A stretch of DNA of 64,000 bases, from positions 1,798,001-1,862,000 of the forward strand of contig NZ_CP128233.1 in assembly GCF_030344915.1 (NCBI RefSeq). The letters run 5' to 3'. The stretch is from Neopusillimonas aromaticivorans (GTDB lineage: Bacteria > Pseudomonadota > Gammaproteobacteria > Burkholderiales > Burkholderiaceae_B). The translations under genes were made by a program, and so were the position numbers. Position 1 is the first letter of the stretch, and every line of letters begins with the position of its first letter. This document shows positions 33,009-43,048 of this stretch, in pieces. The notes below the pieces were generated by a model. That model worked only from the letters and a program-made list of their open reading frames with translations. It was not told the origin of the DNA and ran no database searches.

Positions 33009-33273
33009 AAATTCACTTTCCAAACGGTGTTGACATGCGTCCATTCTGTCTGTGTTCTGCTGGAATCGAAACGACTAAAAGACAATGTGTTAATTACTGA
33101 TATTCATGGTTCATTGGGTGGCATCGTATAAGACAGGGTGTGGAAGGGCCGCCGGCAGGGCGCGGCCCGGTTGTCTGCCGTTTTACGCATAAGGACATGA
33201 AAAAAATGTTCTTTGGGTCGGGTCTGAAGTTGCTTAGGATGGTCGTTTGGAACTTTTCTTGAGCGGTTTTTTC
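33009..33273. promoter_or_regulatory. Divergent control region between sbp and cysH
   Basis: 265-bp gap feeding both the importer operon (minus) and cysHDN (plus). It contains an AT-rich stretch (TGTTAATTACTGATATTCAT near 33,090) that could hold a CysB site and a GC hairpin GGGCCGC...GCGGCCC at 33146-33168. No gene seen. Assignment to CysB is from context only. Confidence 0.5.
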
Positions 33274-34003
33274 ATGAGCCTTTCCCCTCACTCTGGACAA
33301 TTCCTGTTCCCGACAGTGATGCGGCTGCCATTGCCAGTCGCGCCCAGGTGCTGTTCGAACGTTTGCGCGGCATCGTCTCGCAGCATCAGAACGTTCGCTT
33401 CGCCAGTAGCATGGCGGCCGAAGACATGGTCGTCATTGATGCCATCGCGCGTACGGGTGTGCCCATTTCAGTCTTCACGCTGGATACCTTGCGGTTGCAC
33501 CCACAGTCTGTGGCCCTGATTGACGAGGTCAGCCGCCATTACGGGCTTGCAATCGAGCGTGTGCTGCCGGATGCCGCATTGGTTGATGATTACGTCCTGC
33601 ATTTCGGCGTGAATGGTTTCTATGAAAGTATCGAGGCCAAAGAGGCCTGTTGCCATGTCAGGAAGGTGTTGCCGCTGGCTCGGGCGCTGCAGGGGCTTGC
33701 GCACTGGGTAACGGGTCAGCGCCGGGGGCAGGGGGTGACCCGTTCCGCGTTGGCGCTGCGCGAGTTTGATGCCTCGCGCGGGATCGACAAGTTCAACCCC
33801 ATTCACGACTGGTCCGAGGATGACGTGTGGTCCTATATCCACTTCCGGCAGGTGCCGTTCAACCCGCTGTACCGCGAGGGTTACGCGAGTATTGGCTGCG
33901 ATCCCTGCACCCGCCCGGTCAAGGCGGGGAAAACCTGCGTGCAGGGCGTTGGTGGTGGTTGCAGGAAGACAGCAAGGAATGCGGCCTGCACGTTCAGAAA
34001 TAA
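33274..34003 (+). CDS. cysH: Adenylylsulfate (APS) reductase
   Basis: Reduces APS to sulfite with thioredoxin. It carries both cysteine pairs that bind a [4Fe-4S] cluster, KEACCHVRKVLPL and YASIGCDPCTRPV, the mark of APS rather than PAPS reductases; this agrees with the absence of cysC. Catalytic cysteine in the C-terminal DSKECGLHVQK, seen after repairing the GGGG run near 33,930. A second break (CCCC near 33,286) hides the start; repaired, it reads MSLSPSLWTIPVPDSDAAAI. Confidence 0.92.
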
Positions 34004-34021
34004 GAATCCCTACACCAGGAA

Positions 34022-34944
34022 ATGAAAACAATGCACTTGAATAACGATTATCTGGACCGGCTGGAAAGCGAATCCATCTACATCATTCGCGAGGTTGTCG
34101 CGCAAAGCAAAAACCCGGCCATGCTGTTTTCCGGCGGGAAAGATTCGATTGTGATGCGCCATCTGGCGCGCAAAGCGTTTGCCTTCGGGCCCCGGCCTGT
34201 GCACCTGCCGTTTCCGCTGGTGCACATTGACACTGGCCACAATTACCCCGAGGTGATTGCGTTCCGGGACACTGTGGTGGCGCGGGACAACGAGCGTCTG
34301 GTGGTGGGCCACGTTGAAGACTCGTTGGCGCGCGGTACCGTGAAATTACGGCGACCCACCGATTCACGCAACGCGGCACAGGCGGTAACGTTACTTGAGA
34401 CCATTGCCGAGCATGGTTTTGACGCCCTGATGGGTGGTGCACGCCGCGATGAAGAAAAGGCACGAGCCAAAGAGCGTATTTTTCGTTTCGCGACGAGTTC
34501 GGCCAGTGGGACCCCAAAGCGCAACGGCCCGAGCTTTGGCGCTTGTACAACGCCCGGATTTTTCCCGGCGAGAGCATGCGCGTTTTCCCCATTTCCAACT
34601 GGACCGAACTTGATGTCTGGCAATACATTGCCCGCGAAAACATTGAATTGCCTTCCATTTATTACGCCCACGACCGTGAAGTCGTTCAGAAAGGTGACTT
34701 GCTGGTGCCGGTAACGCCGGTGACTCCCAAGGCCGCCGATGAGGTGTCTCAGGTGCGTCGTGTCCGTTTCCGTACGGTCGGCGATATCAGTTGTACCTGC
34801 CCGGTTGAAAGCCAGGCCGCTACCGCCTGGGACATTGTCGAGGAAACGGCCGTGGCGACGGTTACCGAGCGTGGCGCGACCCGCATGGACGATCAAACCA
34901 GCGAGGCATCCATGGAAAAACGTAAAAAAGAGGGGTATTTCTGA
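34022..34944 (+). CDS. cysD: Sulfate adenylyltransferase small subunit
   Basis: ATP sulfurylase catalytic subunit. PP-loop MLFSGGKDSIVMRHLA, LVHIDTGHNYPEVIAFRD, DALMGGARRDEEKARAKER, and C-terminal GDISCTCPVESQA and MEKRKKEGYF. One frame break near 34,486 in the FSFRDEFGQWDP segment. The start could be 34022 or the ATG at 34031, which has the better-spaced AGGA. Its stop shares a base with the cysN start (TGATG). Confidence 0.93.
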
Positions 34945-36302
34945 TGACATCCGGATTGGTTCGTTTCATTACGGCAGGCAGCGTTGACGACGGTAAAAGT
35001 ACGCTGATTGGTCGCTTGCTGTTTGATACCAAGGCTGTTTTGGCAGATCAGGTGCAGTCGTTGTCGTCCGCCCGGCATACCCGGGTGCGTGCCAACGATG
35101 CTGACTTTGACCTTGCGCTGCTGACCGATGGTCTGGAAGCCGAGCGCGAGCAAGGCATCACGATTGACGTTGCCTATCGCTATTTTGCAACGGCCCGGCG
35201 CAAGTTCATTGTGGCCGATGCCCCCGGGCACGAGCAGTACACCCGTAATCTGGTGACCGGTGCGTCACAGTCGGACGCGGCCGTGATTCTGGTGGATCCG
35301 ACCCGCCTGGGGCTCGATGCTGCAACGCCGTCGCTTGAACTGCTGGCACAAACAAAGCGGCATACCGCGATTGTTCGTTTGCTGGGGTTGCGTCATGTGG
35401 TGTTTGCCGTCAACAAGATGGACCTGATCGGATTTGAGCCGGGCGTCTTTGAGCGGATTCGTGGTGAAATTTCGCGGCTGGCCGGCAAGGTCGGCTTGCG
35501 ATCCTTTGATGTGATTCCTGTGTCGGCATTGTCGGGAGACAATGTGGTGCACCGATCATTGAATATGCCCTGGTATGACGGTCCGACCTTGCTGGAGTGG
35601 CTGGAACAGCGCGATGATGCCCTGGCGTCTGGTGCTGATCTGGGTTTGCGTCTGCCGGTTCAGTACGTGGCTCGCCAGGACGGGCAGTCTGCCGATGATT
35701 TTCGGGGTTATCTGGGCCAGGTGGAAGCCGGCACCCTGTTCAAGGGGCAGCGCGTCAAGGTGCTGCCCGGCGGGGCCGAGACAATTGTGGCGGGTATCCA
35801 CCTGTCCAATGGTCGCGAGGCTGTTGCCATTAACAGTGCGGCAGGGGCTGAGGAGGCCGGCGCAACCCTGGCGGCTTCAGGCCAGGCGGTTGTGGTTGAA
35901 CTGAAAGACGATATTGATGTTTCGCGGGGTGACCTGATCGTGGCTGCTGACGCAACGTTGGGTCAGCCACCCCAGCTGGCGCGCAAGATCAGTGCCGATA
36001 TGTGCTGGCTGGATAACGAGCCCTTGAATGTCAGCCGCAAGTACAGCCTTCAGCACACCACGCGTGAAGTGTTTGCAAGGGTTGCCGCCATTGACCATGT
36101 GCTGGATATTCACACCTTGGATGCCCGTGTCGATGCGCCGACCCTGGCCATCAACGACATTGGTCGGGTTGACCTGGTGCTGCAAAGCCCAATTGCGGCG
36201 GATCGCTACGAAGACCTGCAAGCAACAGGGGCGTTTGTCCTGATCGACGACGCTACCCAAAGTACCGTCGCGGCAGGCATGATCCGGTCGGTCGTTGGGT
36301 AA
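34944..36302 (+). CDS. cysN: Sulfate adenylyltransferase large subunit (GTPase)
   Basis: 452 residues, intact. G1 GSVDDGKSTLIGRLLFD, G3 VADAPGHEQYTRN, G4 VNKMDLIGF, then beta-barrel domains II and III as in EF-Tu-like GTPases. Couples GTP hydrolysis to APS formation by CysD. There is no fused APS kinase domain, consistent with direct APS reduction. Confidence 0.95.
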   Translation: MTSGLVRFITAGSVDDGKSTLIGRLLFDTKAVLADQVQSLSSARHTRVRANDADFDLALLTDGLEAEREQGITIDVAYRYFATARRKFIVADAPGHEQYTRNLVTGASQSDAAVILVDPTRLGLDAATPSLELLAQTKRHTAIVRLLGLRHVVFAVNKMDLIGFEPGVFERIRGEISRLAGKVGLRSFDVIPVSALSGDNVVHRSLNMPWYDGPTLLEWLEQRDDALASGADLGLRLPVQYVARQDGQSADDFRGYLGQVEAGTLFKGQRVKVLPGGAETIVAGIHLSNGREAVAINSAAGAEEAGATLAASGQAVVVELKDDIDVSRGDLIVAADATLGQPPQLARKISADMCWLDNEPLNVSRKYSLQHTTREVFARVAAIDHVLDIHTLDARVDAPTLAINDIGRVDLVLQSPIAADRYEDLQATGAFVLIDDATQSTVAAGMIRSVVG

Positions 36303-36387
36303 ACGTGTCGGGTTTTGAAGGGTTATCAGCATGTTGTGAGCCGTTTCTGGCGTATTCTTGACGTTTCGCCCGTCATATCGATATTCC

Positions 36388-37804
36388 ATGTTGCGATTGT
36401 TTTCGACACTGCCGCATTCGTTGCGTGGCCGTTTGTTGCTGGGCACCCTGGCCTGGGTGCTGGTGTCGGTGCTGGTGGCTGGTTGGGTGCTGGCCGATTT
36501 GTTTCGCCAGCATGCGGCACGGCAAATGGCATCAGAGTTGGCGGTTCACATGAACCAGCTGGTGGCGGCCTTGTCGGTCAATGCCCAGGGTCAACCCACG
36601 TTGCAGTTTGAGCCCACTGACCCGCGTTTTCAGCGCCCTTTTTCAGGCCTTTACTGGCAGGTTGACCAGCGGGAGCCTGGGCAGGCACCGCGCGAGGCTG
36701 TTTTTCATTCCCGTTCGTTATGGGATGAGGTGTTGCGGGTTCCTCCTGTCGTGTTGCCCAGCGCCTATGATGGCCTGGACCGGCTGGCCGGGCCATCTGG
36801 CATACCTTTGCTGGCGCTGGTGCGTCAGGTCACCCCACCAGAGGGCACGGCGGCTTACCGGCTGGTTGTGGCGGCCGATCAAGCGTTGCTGGACCAACCC
36901 CTTGCACAGTTTCGTCTGATGTTGGCGATATCGTTGGGTGTTCTGGCTGTGGGTATGCTATTGGCGGCTGTCATGCAGGTTGTGGTTGGGCTTCGGCCTC
37001 TGGCTACCTTGCGTACGGCATTGCTGCAGGTGCATGAAGGTCGTCAAACCCGTATCGAAGGGCGTTTCCCCAAGAGGTTCAGCCTCTGGTCGATGACTTT
37101 AATCAGGTCCTGCAGAACAATTATCAGATCGTCCAGCGTGCCCGTACCCATGCCGGTAATCTGGCGCACGCGTTGAAAACACCGTTATCTGTATTGGCCA
37201 ATGCGGCTCGCAACGAGCCTGGCGCATTCGGTCATCTGGTTACTGAACAGGTCGAGTCCGCGCAGCGGCATGTCGATCATCATCTGGCCCGGGCGCGCGC
37301 CGCTGCGGCGGTACAAACGCCTGGCGTCATGACGCCCGTGCATGGGGTGGCCCACGGGTTGGCCCGGGTGCTGACCAAGCTGTATGCCGAAAAAATATCC
37401 AGATTGATGTTTCCTTGACGCCAGAACATCTGGTGTTCAACGGCGAGGCCCAGGATTTTCAGGAAATGCTGGGGAATGTGCTGGATAACGCCTGCAAATG
37501 GGCAGACCGGCATGTCTGGCTGACCATCACCGCCGGGCTTCCGGCCGATGACGTTGCCGATAGTCGAAAACGCGCCAGTGTCTTGACGGTTATCATCGAA
37601 GATGACGGCCCCGGTTTGCCCCCGACCAGCGTCAGTCAGTTTTCGGGCGCGGTGTGCGCCTGGACGAGCGCAAGCCAGGCTCAGGTCTTGGGCTGGATAT
37701 TGTGCGTGATCTGGTACAGGTCTATGGGGGCAACGTGACTGCCGGTGCTTCGCGGACAGGGGGCTGGCGATTCAGTTGACCTTGCCGGGGGTGTGCCGCG
37801 GTAG
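36388..37804 (+). CDS. PhoQ-like sensor histidine kinase
   Basis: N-terminal helix (LLLGTLAWVLVSVLVAGWVL), a periplasmic domain of about 130 residues (FQRPFSGLYWQVDQ), second helix (LMLAISLGVLAVGMLLAAVM), HAMP-like linker, then the dimerisation box LAHALKTPLSVLANAARNE, which is the PhoQ-type version, and N-box NVLDNACKWADRHVWL, DDGPGLPP, SGLGLDIVRDLVQVYGG. Five or six frame breaks (near 37,070, 37,395, 37,625, 37,690, 37,760, 37,785) make the 3' end approximate. It follows cysN with no regulator next to it; see the PhoP-like regulator at 25.0 kb. Confidence 0.82.
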
Positions 37805-38352
37805 TTACTCGTCTTCTTTGTGCAAAAACGGCGAGACCTCGTCGGCGGTAATGCGGTAACCGCTGATGCCCATGTCAGAGTTCGCGCGTTCGGTGTGTAT
37901 CAGCCCGTTGACCCAGACGGTATCCATTGACAGCAGGTTGGGCACGGGTTTGTTGCTGACCACGTGAATGATCTGGTTGGCCGGAGGCGGCGGCGTGTGG
38001 ATGCAGGCGCCGAAATACGGTACCAGCAGAAATTCGCGTACGCCCTTGTCATCTTCTTCCAGGGGCACCACAAAACCCGGAATACGGATTTTGCTCTGGT
38101 CGAGCCCTGCAACGGTCGGGGCTTCGTCCCACACCGTTCGCATGCGGTCATACAGGACCTGTACCTTGGGGTCGCTGTCAGGCAGGTAGGCCAGGTCTTC
38201 CAGATCTTTGAATGAATCGGCCGGGTCCCAGTCGGGGGCACCAGATCATCCCAGGTGACTTCCCGGTACGACGAGGGTTGCTGTGCAAACAAGGGCAGTG
38301 GTGCGGCACAGATAAGGGCCAGCAAGGCGCGACGGGTTGGAGAATGCGACAT
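37805..38352 (-). CDS. DUF3299 exported protein of the zinc-related operon
   Basis: About 183 residues. Signal peptide MSHSPTRRALLALICAAPLP, then the DUF3299 core: TWDDLVPPDWDP (after repair of the C run near 38,240), GFVVPLEED, VPYFGACIHTPPPPANQIIHV. Fourth and last gene of the DUF2796 operon. DUF3299 proteins are recurrent in zinc-regulated clusters such as Vibrio zrg; their function is unknown. Confidence 0.82.
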
Positions 38353-38366
38353 AGGTGTATGGATGA

Positions 38367-39626
38367 TCAGGCAGCGGGCGAAAGGCCATCGGCCAGCGTG
38401 ACACGATAGGCCCGCCAGGCGGGTATCAGGCTGGCGAGCAGGCTGGCGGCAATAATACTGAGCACGATAATACCTTCAGACGGGGTAGGTATTGACAGTG
38501 ACAGTGTAAGACCAGCGCGGGTTTGCAGCCAGGGGCCAAGTGATGCAATCAGGGCAAACAGAGCGATGCTGCCGGCCAACAGCCCCACCAGGGTAACCAG
38601 CAGGCTTTCACAACTGACCAGCAAGACGATCTGGCCGGGTCGCGCTCCGACGGACCTTAAAATGGCCAGTTCGCGCCGGCGCTCATTCAGCGAGGTCAGA
38701 ATCACCGACATCAGGCCGGCGAGGCTGACTGCGGCAATCAGCCAGCCCATCACGCCCAGGGTCGATTCGATCGGGGTCAGCAGCCCCCACAACTCGTCCA
38801 GCGTGACACCGGGAAGAATGGCCATCAGGGGTTCAGCCTGAAAGCTGTTGATATAACGCTGCAACGAAAAAACCGCTGCGCGTCGCTCCAGGCCGACCAG
38901 CGCGGCATTGACCGTAACGGGCTGCAGTGCTCCGGGCAAGACCGACGCCTTGCCTTGACCTGGCAAGGGCCGGCCCCCGATCCAGCCGGCATGCAGGGCC
39001 GATATGGCCTGGGTGCTGACCAGAATGCTGCGGTCGACCGGTGTGCCGGTGCGCGCCAGTACGCCCGATACGGTGAACGGGTGATCATCGTGGGCAATGG
39101 CATTCAAACCGCCATCGCCATGGGCCAATGTCAGTTGCGATGACACCGTGTACCCCAGCGCGTCGGCCACTTCGGCACCCAGTACGGCATCAAATGCATT
39201 GACCCAGGGGCCGCCGCTCTGGAAAACCAGAGGTTGCTTCAGGCCATAACGGACATGCTCAAAGTAATCGGGGCTGGTCCCAATGACCGGGTACCCCCGG
39301 TGCGAGTCGCCCTTGACGATGGGCACGACCCAGGCCACACCCGGTTGCGTCGCGATGGCCTCAACACTTGAGGCTTTCATGGTGTTGGTGGGTGTGCCGA
39401 CATGAAACACGGTATACAGCAGCAGTGGCAACTGGCCGCCGCGGGCTCCTACGATCAGGTCGGTGCCGGATACGGCCGATACAAAATGACTGCGTAAATC
39501 GTTGCGGGCACGTTCGAGCCCCAGCAGCATCAGGGTAGCCAGGGCAATTGAAACCACCGTGAACGCCAGTGAAAAGCGCCGGTTCCAGGCACTGCGCCAG
39601 GCCAGGTTCAGTAACCAGAGATTCAT
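38367..39626 (-). CDS. FtsX/MacB-type ABC permease
   Basis: 419 residues, intact. One N-terminal helix (FSLAFTVVSIALATLMLLGL), a large periplasmic domain, then three helices with SLAGLMSVILTSLNERRREL and AILRSVGARPGQIVLLV typical of the FtsX fold. Works with the ATPase it overlaps (ATGA at 39623-39626). These mechanotransmission-type transporters act on periplasmic or envelope substrates rather than import. Probably part of a zinc-responsive system. Confidence 0.88.
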   Translation of the reverse strand: MNLWLLNLAWRSAWNRRFSLAFTVVSIALATLMLLGLERARNDLRSHFVSAVSGTDLIVGARGGQLPLLLYTVFHVGTPTNTMKASSVEAIATQPGVAWVVPIVKGDSHRGYPVIGTSPDYFEHVRYGLKQPLVFQSGGPWVNAFDAVLGAEVADALGYTVSSQLTLAHGDGGLNAIAHDDHPFTVSGVLARTGTPVDRSILVSTQAISALHAGWIGGRPLPGQGKASVLPGALQPVTVNAALVGLERRAAVFSLQRYINSFQAEPLMAILPGVTLDELWGLLTPIESTLGVMGWLIAAVSLAGLMSVILTSLNERRRELAILRSVGARPGQIVLLVSCESLLVTLVGLLAGSIALFALIASLGPWLQTRAGLTLSLSIPTPSEGIIVLSIIAASLLASLIPAWRAYRVTLADGLSPAA

Positions 39627-40390
39627 GCGGACACCCCGGGTAACAGCGTGGCCGGTTGTTGTGTGAAGGGGCTGACCTGATTGATCTCGGGCAGGAAGAC
39701 GTGCTGGTTGAAATAGGTTTGCAAGTGCTGGTCATGGCTGACGAACACCAGGCTGCTTTGAGCCTTGTCAACCGCGCTTAATAATTGCTGCATGAAGCTG
39801 TGTGTCGTGTTGTCATCAAGAGCCGATGTGGGTTCGTCGGCAATGACCAGGGCCGGACGGCCAATCAGTGCGCGTGCCGCTGCGACCCGCTGTTGCTGGC
39901 CGACTGACAAGTTTCCGGCTGGCCGGTTGATATCCTCTGGCGTCAACCCCATGGCCAGCAGCAAGGCTTCTGCGCCGGCCGCCGGGGAGCCATGATCGGC
40001 CATGGCAGCCTGCCGGCGTTGTGCTGAAAAATAACAGGGTGCCAGCACGTTTTGCAGCGCACTGATGTACGGCACCAGGTTGAACTGCTGGAAAATGTAG
40101 CCGACATGATCGGCGCGATAGCGGTCGCGGCGTGCCGTTTTCAGGCGCTGCCAGCGTTGGCCCAGCAGCTCAACCGAACCTGACGTGGGCAACAGCACGC
40201 CGGCCATCAGGCTTAGCAGCGTACTTTTGCCGCAACCGCTGGGTCCGTAAAGGAAGGTCCGGCTGTGCAAGGGTATCCGCAGGTCGTTGATCTTTAGCAC
40301 CGGGTCGGTATGGCCCGGCCATGCGTAGACCAGATGGTCAATGCTCAAGACAAAATCGGCAGAAGCCGACAGGGCTGCAGAGGCGGTCAT
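39623..40390 (-). CDS. LolD/MacB-type ABC ATPase
   Basis: 255 residues, intact. Walker A LYGPSGCGKSTLLSLMAG, Q-loop YIFQQFNLVPYIS, signature NLSVGQQQRVAAARALIG, Walker B LVIADEPTSALDD, switch VFVSHDQHL. Starts 11 bp after the DUF2796 stop and overlaps the permease. Partners the FtsX-type permease. Confidence 0.9.
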   Translation of the reverse strand: MTASAALSASADFVLSIDHLVYAWPGHTDPVLKINDLRIPLHSRTFLYGPSGCGKSTLLSLMAGVLLPTSGSVELLGQRWQRLKTARRDRYRADHVGYIFQQFNLVPYISALQNVLAPCYFSAQRRQAAMADHGSPAAGAEALLLAMGLTPEDINRPAGNLSVGQQQRVAAARALIGRPALVIADEPTSALDDNTTHSFMQQLLSAVDKAQSSLVFVSHDQHLQTYFNQHVFLPEINQVSPFTQQPATLLPGVSA

Positions 40391-40401
40391 TGCGAAAAGA
40401 C

Positions 40402-41016
40402 TTATCGTGGTACGGAAATTCGGGGCTGGGTGCGTGTAATCGTCAGGCCAGCTTGCCGGCCTGGTCCGGCCAGCTGGACCTGCAGGGTTTGCAGTCGGGG
40501 AAAGGCGTCAAACAGGGCGGCGGTATCAATGACCTTGACGTTATGGCCTGAAGCACACCTGTATTGAACAGTCAGTTCTGCGTCGGCATGCATGCCGGCG
40601 TGCCCTGAATGGCCATGGTTGTGCGTGTCTTCGTATAACGTCGGGACACTGATTTTTTCAGTTGTGCAGCCTGCGCCCTCATCAATAACAAACAGGCGGT
40701 CGCCTTGCGCCAGAGCTTTTTGAGCGTCGTCGGCTTGTTTGCGTTCTGCGTCCGTGCGCGGTGTGTGCTCAAAGCCCAGGATATTGTCCAGCGGAGACAC
40801 CAGCATCAGGGCGATGCTGCTTTCCTCGATGGCAATATCCAGTTCGGCCTGGCCATGTACATGTTTGCCTGGGGCCTGGGCGTGTGCGGTGGCCGCCAGC
40901 AGCAGGGCCAATCCCGAGACACCTGCCGGCAAAGCCCGGCGCAGTCGCCGGGCAAGACGCAAGACCGACGGCGTCGGCGTGGTGTCTGTTGCGACAGGGT
41001 TCAGGAGGTATCGCAT
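40402..41016 (-). CDS. DUF2796 periplasmic zinc-binding-type protein (ZrgA-like)
   Basis: 204 residues. A signal region ends near LALLLAATAHAQAPGKHVHG. The protein has a histidine-rich loop THNHGHSGHAGMH and other paired histidines (GKHVHGQAELDIAI), typical of DUF2796 proteins such as Vibrio ZrgA, which bind zinc. First gene of a four-gene operon (DUF2796, ATPase, permease, DUF3299) preceded by a Zur-box-like palindrome at 41040-41060. Expected to help zinc acquisition when zinc is scarce; this rests on family and operator. Confidence 0.83.
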   Translation of the reverse strand: MRYLLNPVATDTTPTPSVLRLARRLRRALPAGVSGLALLLAATAHAQAPGKHVHGQAELDIAIEESSIALMLVSPLDNILGFEHTPRTDAERKQADDAQKALAQGDRLFVIDEGAGCTTEKISVPTLYEDTHNHGHSGHAGMHADAELTVQYRCASGHNVKVIDTAALFDAFPRLQTLQVQLAGPGRQAGLTITRTQPRISVPR

Positions 41017-41039
41017 GGTGGTTCAGCCCGATGTGTTAG

Positions 41040-41060
41040 TGATGTTACTTTATAACATCA
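41040..41060 (-). promoter_or_regulatory. Zur-box-like operator
   Basis: TGATGTTA-CTTTA-TAACATCA: an exact 8-bp inverted repeat with a GTTA...TAAC core and five-base AT spacer, matching the general form of proteobacterial Zur sites (GTTATA-TATAAC). It sits 24 bp upstream of the DUF2796 start, where it would overlap the promoter. Confidence 0.8.
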
Positions 41061-41105
41061 ATGGGCGTCGTTATAGACCCGTGCGGGTCGTCTTTCTGAT
41101 CATAG

Positions 41106-42124
41106 TCACTCGTTTCGCGGGTGCGTCATCAGCAGCCGGCGCTGCACCGGAAACAGCCGGATGTCGTAGCGTTGCTGGATATAGCCCCAGATCCCTTGCT
41201 TGAACACCAGGGTAATGCCAATGGCCAGCAAGCCCAGCCCCACCAGGTACCAGGTGCCATAGTCGGCAAAATACCGGTTCAGGGCCCAGAAAATGACGGC
41301 CCCCAGAATCGGCCCCTCAATGGTGCCCAGGCCACCGATCATGATCATGAAAATGGCAAAGGCCGTCCAGTTCACCGAGAACGCGGCATCGGGCGAGATG
41401 CGCAGGTTGCCTAAAAAGTACAGCGCGCCGGCCAGGCCTGCCCCAAAAGCGGCGACCACGTAAACCGCCAGTTTGGTGGATTGCACGTCGATGCCTTGTG
41501 ACTCAGAGGCGATTTCCGAATCGCGGATGGCCAGCAAGGCCAGGCCCTGACGACTGCGCAGGAACCAGTAGGTCAGGCCGATGGTGGCCACTACGGCGGC
41601 CAGCGTCATCCAGAACGTGACTGATTCACGGGTGGCTCGGGGTATGCCGCGCAGGGCCGTCAGGCTCATGCCCGAGCCGCCCCCGATGGCCGAGACGTTG
41701 GCAAAGGTCAGTCTGAACACTTCGGCAATTACCCAGGTGCCGATGGCAAAATAGCCCCTTGCAGGCGAAAAGCGATTTTTGAAACAGGCAGGGCAACCAC
41801 AGCCGTCACGATGGCAGCAATGGGCACAGCCACAAATGGGTTAACGCCCAGTGAATTGGCCATGATGATCATGATGTACCCGCTGAAGCCCAGAAAGGCT
41901 TGCTGCCCGATCGACACCATGCCCCCGTATCCGGCCAGCAGGTTCCACATGCTGGCAAAAATGAAGTAACAGGCAATCTGGTTGAATTCGCGCAGCCAGC
42001 TTGACCCGGCCCACCAGGGCATGGACGCGGCGGTGGCTACCAGCACGACAGCGATGAGGGCGCCGATCTGGCTGGCGCGAGTCTTGCGTTCAACAGTAAA
42101 CAGCGGCAGGTTGGTCGTTGACAT
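41106..42124 (-). CDS. Branched-chain-type ABC importer permease, LivM-like
   Basis: About 340 residues, around nine helices. AGYGGMVSIGQQAFLGFSGY near the N-terminus and the EAA-equivalent LRSRQGLALLAIRDSEIASESQGID are LivM marks. One frame break in the GGGG run near 41,756 (FRLQGGYFAIGTWV after repair). Last gene of the importer, 3' to LivH. In this operon it likely imports an aromatic or phenolic compound rather than leucine. Confidence 0.88.
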
Positions 42125-42158
42125 GGTTTGAATACTCTGATGACAGGTCAGTATCGGG

Positions 42159-43037
42159 TTAGCGGGTCTTGGGGAACAGCCCCTGGGGGCGGACCAGCAA
42201 CATGATCAGGAAGACGACATGGCCGGCCCAGATCCCCCAGCCCGGATCAATGCGAAAGGCGATGCTTTGCGTGACACCCAAAATCAGGGCGCCGGCGAAG
42301 GTGCCCCAGAATGAGCCCATGCCACCGATGATCACGGCCTCGAAGGCAAAGATCAGCAAGGCCGGGCCATCGGCGGGCGACACTGTGGTGCGCATGCCCT
42401 GCAAGACACCGGCGACGGCAATCAAGACAAAGGCCGTAGCTGTCGCCAGACCATAAATGTGGCGATGATCGACCCCCATCAGCTCGGCCGCGTCCTTGTC
42501 GTCAGAGGTGGCCCGAAATGCCCGGCCGATGGCGGTACGGTTGAACAACCACTGCATCACGCAAGCCATCAGCACGGCAATCAGGAAAATGCTCAAGGGC
42601 AGTGCACCCACAGCCAGGTCGCCGCCCAGTTTCAGACTGAGCGTGTTGAAACCGCCGGTGCCGATTGATCGGGGGTCTGCGCTGAAAATTTCGACCAGTG
42701 CATTCTGGATCACGATCGACAGCCCGAAGGTCACCACCAGTGAGGGCAGCGGGTCTTTGCCCAGGGTGCCATTGAGCATCAGGCGTTGAAGGCCATAGCC
42801 AAAGACAAAGGCCATGGGCAGCAAGATGGCCATGCTGGTCAAGGCGGGTCCGAATTCGTTCATGCCCGAGGAGGCCAGCAGCGCAAACGCGGCGAAGGCC
42901 GCCAGAATGATGAAATCGCCATGCGCGATGTTGGTCAGCCGCATGACGCCGAACATCAGCGACAGCCCCATCGCGAACAGCGCATACAGTCCGCCAAGCA
43001 TCAGACCTTGTAAAACGGTAGAAATCCAGCTGAGCAT
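42159..43037 (-). CDS. Branched-chain-type ABC importer permease, LivH-like
   Basis: 292 residues, intact. GLMLGGLYALFAMGLSLMFG, MRLTNIAHGDFIILAAFAAF and the cytoplasmic loop GRAFRATSDDKDAAELMGVD are typical of LivH. Forms the translocation pore with the LivM-like protein. Confidence 0.92.
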   Translation of the reverse strand: MLSWISTVLQGLMLGGLYALFAMGLSLMFGVMRLTNIAHGDFIILAAFAAFALLASSGMNEFGPALTSMAILLPMAFVFGYGLQRLMLNGTLGKDPLPSLVVTFGLSIVIQNALVEIFSADPRSIGTGGFNTLSLKLGGDLAVGALPLSIFLIAVLMACVMQWLFNRTAIGRAFRATSDDKDAAELMGVDHRHIYGLATATAFVLIAVAGVLQGMRTTVSPADGPALLIFAFEAVIIGGMGSFWGTFAGALILGVTQSIAFRIDPGWGIWAGHVVFLIMLLVRPQGLFPKTR

Positions 43038-43048
43038 TGCGGTTCCTT

